From NCBI RefSeq assembly GCF_040954835.1, contig NC_090698.1:6198501-6262500 (forward strand): a DNA stretch of 64,000 nt, in the 5' to 3' direction. The stretch is from Lepisosteus oculatus (Eukaryota; Chordata; Actinopteri; Semionotiformes; Lepisosteidae). The notes beneath the pieces were generated by a model. It searched no databases. It was not told the DNA's origin and saw nothing but the letters and a program-made list of their open reading frames with translations. Positions within the stretch are counted from its first letter, which is position 1. Every line of letters begins with the position of its first letter. Positions 1 through 17,900 of the stretch are shown piece after piece. A program made the position numbers and the translations under genes.

Positions 1-877
1 GCACTGCGTCACTGCGTCTCAGGACAGACTCTTACTGCGCACTGCGTCACTGCGTCTCAGGACAGACTCTTACTGCGCACTGCGTCACTGCGTCTCAGGA
101 CAGACTCTTACTGCGCACTGCGTCACTGCGTTTCAGGACAGACTCTTACTGCATCACTGCGCACTGCGTTTCAGGACAGACTCTTACTGCGTCACTGCGT
201 TTCAGGACAGACTCTTACTGCGTCACTGCGTCACTGCGTTTCAGGACAGACTCTTACTGCGCACTGCGTCACTGCGTTTCAGGACAGACTCTTACTGCGC
301 ACTGCGTCACTGCGTTTCAGGACAGACTCTTACTGCGTCACTGCGTCACTGCGTTTCAGGACAGACTCTTACTGCGCACCGCGTCACTGCGTTTCAGGAC
401 AGACTCTTACTGCGTCACTGCGTTTCAGGACAGACTTACTGCGCACTGCGTCACTGCGTTTCAGGACAGACTCTTACTGCGCACTGCGTCACTGCGTTTC
501 AGGACAGACTCTTACTGCGCACTGCGTCACTGCGTTTCAGGACAGACTCTTACTGCGCACTGCGTCACTGCGTTTCAGGACAGACTCTTACTGCGCACTG
601 CGTCACTGCGTTTCAGGACAGACTCTTACTGCGCAATGCGTCACTGCGTTTCAGGACAGACTCTTACTGCACACTGCGTTTCAGGACAGACTCTTACTGC
701 GCACTGCGTTTCAGGACAGACTCTTACTGCGCACTGCGTTTCAGGACAGACTCTTACTGCGTCACTGCGTTTCAGGACAGACTCTTACTGCGTCACTGCG
801 TTTCAGGACAGACTCTTGCTGCGCGCTGCGTCACTGCGCACTGTGTTTCAGGACAGACTCTTACTGCGTCACTGCAT
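1..877. repeat. Minisatellite, 36-bp unit (sympk intron)
   Basis: About 25 head-to-tail copies built on GCACTGCGTCACTGCG, TTTCAGGACAG and ACTCTTACT, with shorter 28-bp variants lacking one CACTGCGT. The array runs off the left edge and ends about 80 nt before the exon at 959. It is open in one frame but is intronic. Confidence 0.95.
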
Positions 878-958
878 TACGGCACAGCCTGTTTCTCTCT
901 GCATCAGCACAGAGCTGATCAGCTCCTTGATCGGTGTCTGCATGTGCCTGTCTTGCAG

Positions 959-5724
<4,766 letters not shown>

Positions 5725-5930
5725 CGCGCTGCAGAGGCGGGAGGACAGAACGTAGTATCTCGACTCGTGCAGGGCTCCGGGATCGAGGGATGGGAGGCGG
5801 GCCGGAGCGTGGTTGGGGTGCAGGAGACTGGGGGTCCCTTCAGACGAGCTCATTTCATGAGGAGGAATCAAAGTTGTTTCTCGGGGCATACTTTATTTTT
5901 AATAAAGTATTAGTCAAATTTATTTATAGA
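5725..5930 (+). terminator. sympk: sympk 3' UTR with poly(A) signal
   Basis: A canonical AATAAA lies at 5901-5906, about 180 nt after the sympk stop, followed by a T-rich stretch. No other signal is nearer, so the transcript probably ends at about 5920-5930. Confidence 0.7.
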
Positions 5931-6059
5931 ATTCTTTTCTGAGTTTATAGTAGCCAAAGGGCAGTTAGGATGTCTAGGTAAGTGCTATTCGTGTCTGGAG
6001 TGTTTCAAAGTGTAACCCACACACCGGCATTGTACACTATCCTGCACATTGTCAAACAC

Positions 6060-6253
6060 TGTACACACACAGTGCCATGACCTGAACACTGCTCACGCAC
6101 ACACACACACGGTGTGATATGACCTGAACACTGCTCTCTCACACACACACGGAGTGACATGACCTGAACACTGCTCACACACACACACACGGAGTGACAT
6201 GACCTGAACACTGCTCACACACACACACACGGAGTGACATGACCTGAACACTG

Positions 6254-6297
<44 letters not shown>

Positions 6298-6410
6298 GAC
6301 ATGACCTGAACACTGCTCTCACACACACACACGGAGTGACATGACCTGAACACTGCGCTTACATACGCACGCACGCACGGCGTGACGTGACCTGAACACT
6401 GCTCACACAC
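6060..6410. repeat. Minisatellite with (CA)n, about 42-bp unit
   Basis: About seven copies of GTGACATGACCTGAACACTG followed by a variable CT/CA run, in the sympk-rsph6a intergenic space about 130 nt beyond the end of the sympk transcript. Confidence 0.9.
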
Positions 6411-6965
6411 TGGAACACTCCAGTACACACGAGTACTCTTTGCTCCTGTCTTGCCCTCCTGAGCCCGACCCCAGGTCCTGTTCTGAGTGGGAGCCAGAAC
6501 CCGGATCAGAGCAGCTCAAGGCCAGAGACGGCCTGCCTCCCGCCAAGAAATCCAACTGTGAAAAGCCATTTCCGTCTTAGTTCAATGATATGCAGAAATG
6601 TTTGTTTTTTTCCTGTTAAAAGTGATATCGAGGACTTGCCTGGTTTATTATTCTTACTTTGTTTGGTCAACCTATCTTTTAACATGGAGTATTAAATTGG
6701 AGTTTGAAAAGGAAGTTTGTCCCCTGTGCTTTGCTAGATGTGAACCTCCAGCAGGCCCTTTGGGCTGCCTGCCAAAACCCTGCCGCCGTGACAACGAGAG
6801 CCTCGGCACACCACCTAGCACAAAGCAGAGCAGACACAAACACAGCCGCAGGTGCCGACATCCCTCCCCCCACTCGGGTTCACGCAGTGCCCGTTCGTTA
6901 AAGCACAGGTCCCAGACTCGGATCCCAGATCCCGGAGGGGCCTCACGATTCCTGGGTTTGTGAAG
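6411..6965. other. Unique intergenic sequence, nothing recognised
   Basis: Between the minisatellite and the next interspersed repeat there is no convincing coding exon, RNA gene or repeat. Short open frames here have no recognisable similarity. Confidence 0.5.
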
Positions 6966-7098
6966 ACTGAGCTCTTTACACCCCTCCCCTCCATCCATTT
7001 CCTCACCAGCCTGTCCTGGCCGGGGTAGCAGGAGCCGGAGCCTGTCCCAGCAAGCCCCAGGCACGAGGCAGGACACGTCCTGGACGGGACTTGTTTTT
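6966..7098 (-). mobile_element. Fragment of a widespread fish interspersed repeat
   Basis: CCATCCATTTCCTCACCAGC, CTGTCCTGGCCGGGG, GGAGCCGGAGCCTGTCCCAG and GAGGCAGGACACGTCCTGGA match the 3' end, read in reverse, of a repeat common in fish genomes (known pattern, not searched). The same element is in forward orientation at 19420-19625. Confidence 0.65.
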
Positions 7099-7221
7099 CT
7101 TCCTTGTCTTGCACACATATGTTTCTCATGAGACTGCGTTCATGTTGGATGTATCCTCCTGTACCTGCCCGTATAGTAGAATTCCCATCTGGGACAAAGG
7201 AGGAAAAAAAAGAAAAATGAC

Positions 7222-7750
7222 ATGTATAGCTCTTTTCTGGACACTCCACTCAAAGCGCTTTACAGGTAATGGGGATCCCCTCCACCACCACCAGTGTGTA
7301 CCCCCACATGGATGATGTGACAGCAGCCTTAGTGCGCCAGTCCTCTCCCCACACACCAGCTCTCAGTGGGAGGAGAGCAGAGTGATGGAGCCAGTTCAGA
7401 GATGGAGATTATTAGGAGGCCATGACTGGTAAGGTCCAAGGGGAAATTTGGCCAAAATGGCAGGGTTATGCCCCTACTCTTTTCGAGAAACACCCTGGGA
7501 TTTTTAATAACCTCAGAGTCAGGACCTCGGTTTTATGCCTGATCCTTAAGACAATGCCTTTTTACAGTATAGTGTCCCTGTCACTATACTGGGGCATCAG
7601 GACCCACACAGCCTGCAGGGTGAGCGCCCCCTACTGGCCCCACTAACACCTCTTCCAGCAGCAGCCTCAGCTTTCCCAGGAGTCTCCCCTCCAGGTACTG
7701 GCCAGGCTCACACCTGCTGAGCTCCAGGGGGCTGCCAGCTGGGAGCAGAA
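7222..7750 (-). mobile_element. 5S-type SINE, near full length, reverse orientation
   Basis: Read on the minus strand it starts with the 5S-like head (GAGCTCAGCAGGTGTGAGCC, GGCCAGTACCTGGA), continues through the body and ends at CTTTGAGTGGAGTGTCCAG and AAAAGAGCTATA. Bases 7623-7637 are the reverse complement of CCAGTAGGGGGCGCT, a CTCF-like core. Confidence 0.88.
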
Positions 7751-8500
7751 AAGGGGTTGCTTGCGAAGGGACAGCTCTGGGGTCTCCAGTCACCCCTAAA
7801 CCGTGTGTCTTTGAGGTGGGAAGCAGCTGCAGGGCGTGGTGGGCTTCCCGCTCACAAGCTGGGCCTCCTGGGCTCGCTTGTGAAACCCAATGAAAGGGGA
7901 CCTCTGACAAACGAAGGAGCTGGAATCGACGTTTTCCTTAATGTTTTACAGCGGTTAAGGGCTCGATTATACAACCGCACTCCGAGTGCGTGGGGATCTC
8001 CTGTGCTGGGATAGGGAACCCCCTTCCTGCAGGATAGGAGGAGGCAGGAAAGAGTATTTTGTATTGAGTTTATTATATGTGTTCCTTCCATTGGACAGGG
8101 GTGACGCGAGGTGTGCTCCGACAGCCCGCACTGAGACTGCAAAGCCGGTCATTAAAATGTTAACCTTAACCATTAACGCATGTTTGTATACAACCAACTA
8201 CTGAAGGATTCCAAACAACTTAGAATATCCAAGGATCACAGCGGAAACGAGAATAAAAGCAGGAATATTATAAACACACAGTGCATAAACACGAATTGCT
8301 TTGCTTGCCGTAATAACCTGAATTCGACACTGGGCAGAACTTCTGTTCTGCTGTTTTATTACAATTTAATCATTTGCGAGACCTTGATTTCCCACGTTTG
8401 TTTCTGATTTTATTTATTTCAATTACACGTATCGAATCACTGGGAGGTGAGAAATGGGAGTGAACTCTCATGTTAAGTCCTTACAGTCTTTAGTCGCGTT
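7751..8500. other. Intergenic stretch upstream of rsph6a
   Basis: AT-rich sequence with no coding exon or repeat that I recognise. It leads into the rsph6a promoter. Confidence 0.4.
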
Positions 8501-8504
8501 GTTA

Positions 8505-8615
8505 AAAAGGATGACATCATCGTTTACGTCGATATGTGACGTAGTACGCAAGGCAACTGTTTATCCTAACAACGGATCCTCGTGTTGAGACGGTTTCCAG
8601 GGGCAACAGCACACA
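8505..8615 (+). promoter_or_regulatory. rsph6a promoter: RFX X-box-like, FOX and CRE-like motifs
   Basis: An X-box-like pair of half sites GTTTCC-AGG-GGCAAC spans 8593-8607. A second GGCAAC half site (GTACGC-AA-GGCAAC) lies at 8544-8557 and is followed directly by TGTTTAT at 8558-8564, a forkhead (FOXJ1-type) core. CRE/AP-1-like TGACATCA and TGACGTAG lie just upstream. RFX plus FOXJ1 sites are the known signature of motile-cilium genes. The start codon is about 320 nt downstream. Motifs were read by eye; activity is inference. Confidence 0.6.
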
Positions 8616-8930
8616 GCGACCCAGGAACCAGAGAGCGGTTGGACGTTTTGGATTTAAAAACCGCAGGAGCCGCGATGATTAATTAATTATTAAGTGTTAT
8701 TAACGATATACAGAAGGACGCAGAGTCACGGCGCACGTAGCTAAAGCCAAGTGCAGCGCTGTTAAAATGTAAAACTCTCAAAAGTGTGTTTCGCAAATTC
8801 TGGCTGCAAAGGACGATCCCCACGAATTCGTGTCTTCCCGTGGACTGACGGATTGATTGAAATATCTCGACTTCAGTTGTGTTCTTTTTTATTATCTGGG
8901 GAATTCCGACTTTTCCATTGACTGCTCATG

Positions 8931-11900
8931 ATGGAGACAGCGGAGGAAGCGCTCAGTCACCAGAGAGAGCTGGCGGTGCGCAGCGCCAAAGCCTACCTGC
9001 TGAAGAGCAGCACCGAGAGCGGCCTGAACCTGTGAGTACAGCCCTGATTACACTATCACTGCTGATCAGAGTAATAACAGCACAGAGACACCTGCTCCTG
9101 TGAGTACAGCCCTGATTACAATATCACTGCTGATCAGAGTAATAACAGCACAGAGAAACAGCACAGAGACACCTGCTCCTGTGAGTACAGCCCTGATTAC
9201 AATATCACTGCTGATCAGAGTAATAACACCACTGAGAAACAGCACAGAGACACCTGCTCCTGTGAGTACAGCCCTGATTACAATATCACTGCTGATCAGA
9301 GTAATAACACCACTGAGACACCTGCTCCTGTGAGTACAGCCCTGATTACACTATCACTGCTGATCAGAGTAATAACAGCACAGAGACACCTGCTCCTGTG
9401 AGTACGGCCCTGATTACAATATCACTGCTGATCAGAGTAATAACAGCACAGAGACACCTGCTCCTGTGAGTACAGCCCTGATTACACTATCACTGCTGAT
9501 CAGAGTAATAACACCACTGAGAAACAGCACAGAGACACCTGCTCCTGTGAGTACAGCCCTGATTACAATATCACTGCTGATCAGAGTAATAACACCACTG
9601 AGAAACAGCACAGAGACACCTACTCCTGTGAGTACAGCCCTGATTACACTATCACTGCTGATCAGAGTAATAACAGCACAGAGACACCTGCTCCTGTGAG
9701 TACAGCACTGATTACAATATTACCGCTGATCAGAGTAATAACACCACTGAGAAACAGCACAGAGACACCTGCTCCTGTGAGTACAGCCCTGATTACAATA
9801 TCACTGCTGATCAGAGTAATAACAGCACAGAGACACCTGCTCCTGTGAGTACAGCCCTGATTACAATATCACTGCTGATCAGAGTAATAACAGCACAGAG
9901 ACACCTACTCCTGCGAGTACAGCCCTGATTACAATATCACCGCTGATCAGAGTAATAACAGCACAGAGACACCTGCTCCTGTGAGTACAGCCCTGATTAC
10001 ACTATCACTGCTGATCAGAGTAATAATACCACTGAGAAACAGCACAGAGACACCTGCTCCTGTGAGTACAGCCCTGATTACACTATCACTGCTGATCAGA
10101 GTAATAACAGCACAGAGACACCTGCTCCTGTAAGTACAGCCCTGATTACACTATCACTGCTGATCAGAGTAATAACAGCACAGAGACACCTGCTCCTGTG
10201 AGTACAGCCCTGATTACAATATTACCGCTGATCAGAGTAATAACACCACTGAGAAACAGCACAGAGACACCTGCTCCTGTGAGTACAGCCCTGATTACAA
10301 TATCACTGCTGATCAGAGTAATAACAGCACAGAGACACCTGCTCCTGTGAGTACAGCCCTGATTACAATATCACCGCTGATCAGAGTAATAACACCACTG
10401 AGAAACAGCACATAGACACCTGCTCCTGTGAGTACAGCCCTGATTACAATATCACCGCTGATCAGAGTAATAACAGCACAGAGACACCTGCTCCTGTGAG
10501 TACAGCCCTGATTACAATATCACCGCTGATCAGAGTAATAACACCACTGAGAAACAGCACAGAGACACCTGCTCCTGTGAGTACAGCCCTGATTACAATA
10601 TCACTGCTGATCAGAGTAATAACACCACTGAGAAACAGCACAGAGACACCTGCTCCTGTGAGTACAGCCCTGATTACAATATCACTGCTGATCAGAGTAA
10701 TAACACCACTGAGAAACAGCACAGAGACACCTGCTCCTGTGAGTACAGCCCTGATTACAATATCACCGCTGATCAGAGTAATAACAGCACAGAGAAACAC
10801 CACAGAGACACCTGCTCCTGTGAGTACAGCCCTGATTACAATAACACCACTGATCAGAGTAATAACAGCACAGAGAAACACCACAGAGACACCTGCTCCT
10901 GTGAGTACAGCCCTGATTACAATAACACCACTGATCAGAGTAATAACACCACTGAGAAACACCACAGAGACACCTGCTCCTGTGAGTACAGCCCTGATTA
11001 CAATAACACCACTGATCAGAGTAATAACACCACTGAGAAACAGCACAGAGACACCTGCTCCTGTGAGTACAGCCCTGATTACAATAACACCACTGATCAG
11101 AGTAATAACACCACTGAGAAACAGCACAGAGACACCTGCTCCTGTGAGTACAGCCCTGATTACAATGACACCACTGATCAGAGTAATAACACCACTGAGA
11201 AACAGCACAGAGACACCTGCTCCTGTGAGTACAGCCCTGATTACACTATCACCGCTGATCAGAGTAATAACAGCACAGAGACACCTGCTCCTGTGAGTAC
11301 AGCCCTGATTACAATATCACCGCTGATCAGAGTAATAACACCACTGAGAAACAGCACAGAGACACCTGCTCCTGTGAGTACAGCCCTGATTACAATATCA
11401 CTGCTGATCAGAGTAATAACACCACTGAGAAACAGCACAGAGACACCTGCTCCTGTGAGTACAGCCCTGATTACAATATCACTGCTGATCAGAGTAATAA
11501 CACCACTGAGAAACAGCACAGAGACACCTGCTCCTGTGAGTACAGCCCTGATTACAATATCACCGCTGATCAGAGTAATAACAGCACAGAGAAACACCAC
11601 AGAGACACCTGCTCCTGTGAGTACAGCCCTGATTACAATAACACCACTGATCAGAGTAATAACAGCACAGAGAAACACCACAGAGACACCTGCTCCTGTG
11701 AGTACAGCCCTGATTACAATATCACTGCTGATCAGAGTAATAACACCACTGAGAAACACCACAGAGACACCTGCTCCTGTGAGTACAGCCCTGATTACAA
11801 TAACACCACTGATCAGAGTAATAACAGCACAGAGAAACACCACAGAGACACCTGCTCCTGTGAGTACAGCCCTGATTACAATAACACCACTGATCAGAGT

Positions 11901-14900
11901 AATAACAGCACAGAGAAACAGCACAGAGACACCTGCTCCTGTGAGTACAGCCCTGATTACAATAACACCACTGATCAGAGTAATAACACCACTGAGAAAC
12001 AGCACAGAGACACCTGCTCCTGTGAGTACAGCCCTGATTACAATAACACCACTGATCAGAGTAATAACACCACTGAGAAACAGCACAGAGACACCTGCTC
12101 CTGTGAGTACAGCCCTGATTACACTATCACCGCTGATCAGAGTAATAACACCACTGAGAAACAGCACAGAGACACCTGCTCCTGTGAGTACAGCCCTGAT
12201 TACACTATCACCGCTGATCAGAGTAATAACAGCACAGAGACACCTGCTCCTGTGAGTACAGCCCTGATTACAATATCACCGCTGATCAGAGTAATAACAG
12301 CACAGAGACACCTGCTCCTGTGAGTACAGCCCTGATTACACTATCACTGCTGATCAGAGTAATAACACCACTGAGAAACAGCACAGAGACACCTGCTCCT
12401 GTGAGTACAGCCCTGATTACAATAACACCACTGATCATAAATAGCTTATTTATTTTATTGTTACACTATATCCCACCGATGAACCCTTCCGTAGAAAAAT
12501 ATTTATTTCTAGAAGATCTTGTCTTTCTACAGACAATGAGCACATTTCTGTATTAGTTATTTTCATAAGGGCTGATAAGGGTGAAATAGCTCCTGACTAA
12601 TTCCCCCAGAATCAGAGGCAGTCCGGTCTGAGTGATCAGGCTGAAGAGTCCCTCTCTCTCCCTCCTGCCACCTTCCCTCTCGCCTTGACGCGGTGTCCTC
12701 CCCCTCTCGGCCCAGCTATGACCACCTGGCGCGGGTGCTGTCCAGGGTGCTGTCGGAGCGGCCCGAGAACGCGGCGGACGTGTTCCAGGAGCTGAGCGGC
12801 GAGGCCAAGCGAGCGGCGCTGCGCCAGCGGCAGGGCAGCCTGCGCGACGACCCGCCCCCCCCCGCCGCGCTGCAGCTGGCCCAGGAGCAGAGGGCGCTCT
12901 TCCAGCGCGGGGGGGGGGACGAGCCTGAGCACGAAGAGGAGCTGGTGAGTGGCGCGGGGAGGGGGCGGGGCTGGGCTCCACACCTGCGGACTCCGGCACC
13001 AGGCCCTCCTGAACGTGTCCACAAGCACACAGGACGGGAGGCGAAAACGAAAAAGCAGGCTACTTCAGTCAAGCATCATGCCTGATTGACATGGAATATT
13101 GCTCCTTAAGGACTGTGAGCAACACAGCACCATAATGTCATGTTAATTACCAAAGCGCTTTATGCCGTACATTGTCACGGGGAGCAACGAGCGCAAGGCA
13201 GGGCACGCCCTGGAGGGGGCGCCAGCCCACCGCAGGGCCAGTGCAAGCCAATCATACACGGGGACCACGGGGAGGCCACAGTAAAGGCCGAGGGGGGAAA
13301 TCTGGCCCGGACACCGGGATATCTCCCTACTCTTATCGAGAGATGCCCGGGGATCTTTAATGACCACTGGGAGTCAGGACCTCGGTTTAACATCTCATCC
13401 GAAAGACGGCGCCCACTACAGTGTAGTGTCCCCGCCACTATACTGGGGCATTAGGACCCACACAGACCGCAGGGTGGGCGCCCCCCACACAACACCATAA
13501 CAGTCATGTGAAATAAAAAGCTCATATGTTTTAAGTATCTTGATTGTTTCATTAAATTGTTTCATTTTAATTAGAAATATGAAATTAGTGGTGTCAGGTT
13601 ATGATTAACTCCTTGTTACAGACATGTATTAACACATCACCAGCTTGCATCCACTCTCCCTCTCTGTTCCCCCCTTCCTCACCCTCTCGCTCTCTCCCTC
13701 CCTGCCCAGGTGGAGACGCCCCTGCCCAACGTGGGCGAGCTGGCCTTCTTCCTGGAGCAGGCGGGCGTGGGCCTGGGCCGCGAGGAGATGCAGCGGGTCT
13801 TCCTGGCCCTCAAGCAGCTGGTGGACACCCAGCCCCTGCAGCGCTGCCGCTTCTGGGGGCGCATGCTGGGCACCGAGGGCAGCTACCTGGTCGCCGAGGG
13901 GGAGTACCGCGAGGGCGAGGAGGAGGATGAGGAGGAGGGGGCGGAGGAGGGAGAGGAGGAGCAGAGGGAGGGAGAGAGCAGAGAGGAGGAAGATGACGCC
14001 GAGGGCCAGGAGGAGGTGAGTCAGGTGCCTTCTGGGAGAGCGACGTGTCTCTCGGGGGTCCTGGTTCAGGACGGTGTTGGCTGTGGAGAGCCTGGAGCTC
14101 AGAGCTCTAGGGCTGCTGCAGTCCGGTCCTGAAGGACCCCTCTCTCAGTGTTCCCTCCAGCTGGGCTCTCCCTGATCCCTGTCCTGGAACAGGCTGCACC
14201 CCCAGACCTTCCTGACCTGCTCCTGTGCTCAGCCTTAGCTTTCAGAAACTCTGTTACTAACGCTTTGTCAGAAGGAAATATAGCAAACCAGAATTAGCCC
14301 CATCTCTTCCTAACTTCCTTAGTAAAGAGATCGCTGTCCCATTTCTGTCAAGACTGGTGACTGGTTTATGAGAAACATACATGGGTGCAAATGACAGTGT
14401 TATCGGGCACCCCCACACTCTGTGTGCTGCAGACATCCCACACAGCTGAATGAGGGGAGCTGGGGATCCTGATGCTGTCTAGGGTTAATAAGCATCCAAC
14501 CCTCTTGTGTGTCTTAATCCACTAGACACCAATTATCCCATGTGATAAGAGCTCAGCTGGAGTGAAAAACAGGCGCCACAGAGTCCTGCAGGACCAGAAC
14601 TGGAAAATACTGGACGTGGTGCTAGCATGGAGCTCAGGACGAACTCCAGCGTGGGCCTTGCGTTAACCAGGACGCTGGGCTATCCTTGCCTTGCACTAGT
14701 AATTCCTGGGGCTTACCAAGCTCCTGACAGCCTGCAGTGCTGTCCGAGAGAGACATGGCTCTCCTTCCACCTTTAGAGTGGACTGTCTATAATGTGCGGC
14801 ACCCCTCCCCAATTCTGTCTGCTCACGTAGTTCTGCCAATAGAATCATAACGAGCAAATTAGGCACAAGCTTCTGTGACAGCATATTTTAATGCTTCTGA

Positions 14901-17900
14901 CACTGTTAATACCGCAGGTTTTATTATTCTGTTTTCCATTGTGATTATTTCCAACCCTAGATCGACCCACTCCCCAAGTCCACCTACAAGCCTCCCCCTG
15001 TGGTCCCGAAGGAGGAGAACCGGACCGGCGCCAACAAGTTCTCCTACTTCGTGTGCAGTGAGCCGGGCCGGCCCTGGGTCCGGCTGCCGCCCGTCACGCC
15101 CGCCCAGATCACAGCCGCCCGACGGATCCGCAAGTTCTTCACCGGGCGCCTGGACGCACCTGTCGTCAGCTACCCGCCTTTCCCTGGCAACGAGGCCAAC
15201 TACCTGCGTGCCCAGATCGCCCGCATCTCGGCGGGCACGCAGGTCAGCCCACTTGGCTTCTACCAGTTCGGGGAGGAGGAAGGCGAGGAGGAAGAGGAGG
15301 CGGCCAGGGATAGTTTTGAGGAGAACCCAGACTTTGAGGGCATCCCCGTGCCTGAACTGGCCTCGTCGCTGTCCACCTGGGTACACCATACCCAGCACAT
15401 CCTGCCCCAGGTACCACACTGACACACTGTCCACCGGTACACCATACCCAGCACATCCTGCCCCAGGTACCACACTGACACACTGTCCACCGGTACACCA
15501 TACCCAGCACATCCGGCCCCAGGTACCACACTGACACACTGTCCACCGGTACACCATACCCAGCACATCCTGCCCCAGGTACCACACTGACACACTGTCC
15601 ACTGGTACACCATACCCAGCACATCCTGCCCCAGGTACCACACTGACACACTGTCTACTGGTACACCATACCCAGCACATCCTGCCCCAGGTACCACACT
15701 GACACACTGTCCACCGGTACACCATACCCAGCACATCCTGCCCCAGGTACCACACTGACACACTGTCCACCGGTACACCATACCCAGCACATCCTGCCCC
15801 AGGTACCACACTGACACACTGTCCACCGGTACACCATACCCAGCACATCCTGCCCCAGGTACCACACTGACACACTGTCCACCGGTACACCATACCCAGC
15901 ACATCCAGCCCCAGGTACCACACTGACACACTGTCCACCGGTACACCATACCCAGCACATCCGGCCCCAGGTACCACACTGACACACTGTCCACCGGTAC
16001 ACCATACCCAGCACATCCGGCCCCAGGTACCACACTGACACACTGTCCACCGGTACACCATACCCAGCACATCCGGCCCCAGGTACCACACTGACACACT
16101 GTCCACCGGTACACCATACCCAGCACATCCTGCCCCAGGTACCACACTGACACACTGTCCACCGGTACACCATACCCAGCACATCCTGCCCCAGGTACCA
16201 CACTGACACACTGTCCACCGGTACACCATACCCAGCACATCCTGCCCCAGGTACCACACTGACACACTGTCCACCGGTACACCATACCCAGCACATCCTG
16301 CCCCAGGTACCACACTGACACACTGTCTACCGGTACACCATACCCAGCACATCCTGCCCCAGGTACCACACTGACACACTGTCCACCGGTACACCATACC
16401 CAGCACATCCTGCCCCAGGTACCACACTGACACACTGTCCACCGGTACACCATACCCAGCACATCCGGCCCCAGGTACCACACTGACACACTGTCCACCG
16501 GTACACCATACCCAGCACATCCTGCCCCAGGTACCACACTGACACACTGTCCACCGGTACACCATACCCAGCACATCCTGCCCCAGGTACCACACTGACA
16601 CACTGTCCACTGGTACACCATACCCAGCACATCCTGCCCCAGGTACCACACTGACACACTGTCCACTGGTACACCATACCCAGCACATCCTGCCCCAGGT
16701 ACGACACTGACACACTGTCTACTGGTACACCATACCCAGCACATCCTGCCCCAGGTACCACACTGACACACTGTCCACTGGTACACCATACCCAGCACAT
16801 CCTGCCCCGGGTACCACACTGGCACACTGTCCACTGGTACACCATACCCAGCACATCCTGCCCCAGGTACCACACTGACACACTGTCTACTGTTCAGACT
16901 GACACACGTTATCTGGGTACACACACTTACAACCTCTCTCTCAGGGGCGCTGTGTGTGGGTGAACTTGGCCCAGAAGCGAGAGGAGGATTTCGAGGAGGA
17001 AGGGGAGGAAGAGGAGAAGGAGGAAGAGCCAGACGAGCCAGAGCCAGAGGTGGGGCCTCCTCTGCTCACCCCATTATCCGAGGACGCAGGTCAGTTGATC
17101 CCCAGCTTCACACGGACAGTCTCTGCTCAGACACCTGTTGATACCCACTGAAGCTCAGCAGGTGTGAGCCTGGTCAGTACCTGGATGGGAGACTTCCTGG
17201 GAAAGCTAAGGTTGCTGCTGGAAGATGTGTTAGTGGGGCCAGTAGGGGGTGCTCACCCTGCAGTCCATGTGGGTCCTAAGTCCCCAGTATAGTGACAGGA
17301 ACACTGTACTGTAAACAGGCGCCATGCTTCAGATGAGATGTAAAACTGAGGTCCTGACTCTCTGTGGTCATTAAAAATCCCAGGGCCTTTCTTGAAAAGA
17401 GTAGAGGTGTAACCCCGTGTCCTGGCCAAATTTCCCATTGGCCCTTACCAATCATGGCCTCCTAATAATCCCCATCTCTGAACTGGCTTCATCACTCTGC
17501 TCTCCTCCCACTGAGAGCTGGTGTGTGGGGAGAGTACTGATGGACTATGGCTGCCATCACATCATCCAAGTGTGAGGAAATATTATTATTACATGTGCTC
17601 TGAGCCCTCAGTGTTTCTGTGTGTTTCAGAGATCAGTAACACCCCTCCCTGGAGCTCCAAGGTCTCCTCCTCTCTGATCTCCCAATATGCTATCGCCGTG
17701 CTGCGCTCCAACCTCTGGCCAGGAGCGTATGCCTTCGCCACCGGGAAGTAAGCAAGGAGAAGGGGAGAGAGAGGGAGAGGGGGGGAGCGAGGGGGAGAAG
17801 GAGAGGGGGGGAGCGAGGGGGAGAGAGGGAGCAGGAGAGAGAGAGGGAGCGAGGGGGAGAGAGAGAGGGAGCGAGGGGGAGAGAGAGAGGGAGCAGGGAA

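Noticed and set aside
9022-12435. CRISPR-like appearance of regular direct repeats.
   Set aside because: Units are contiguous without unique spacers, lie in a vertebrate intron, and there are no cas genes. The same holds for all other arrays.
9100-12556. Long repetitive frames on both strands ([18 protein letters not shown] type).
   Set aside because: Products of the 81-bp unit (27 codons) in rsph6a intron 1; they cross splice donors and have no independent signals.
14859-16924. Long minus-strand frames of up to 618 codons with Cys-rich repeats ([12 protein letters not shown] type).
   Set aside because: They are the reverse strand of the 56-bp rsph6a minisatellite; all three frames are open because of unit composition, and the + strand there is a well-supported exon and intron.
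17145-17260. Possible 5S rRNA gene or pseudogene.
   Set aside because: Only the internal-promoter half resembles 5S, and the same head is joined to the same body at other loci, so it is a SINE head.
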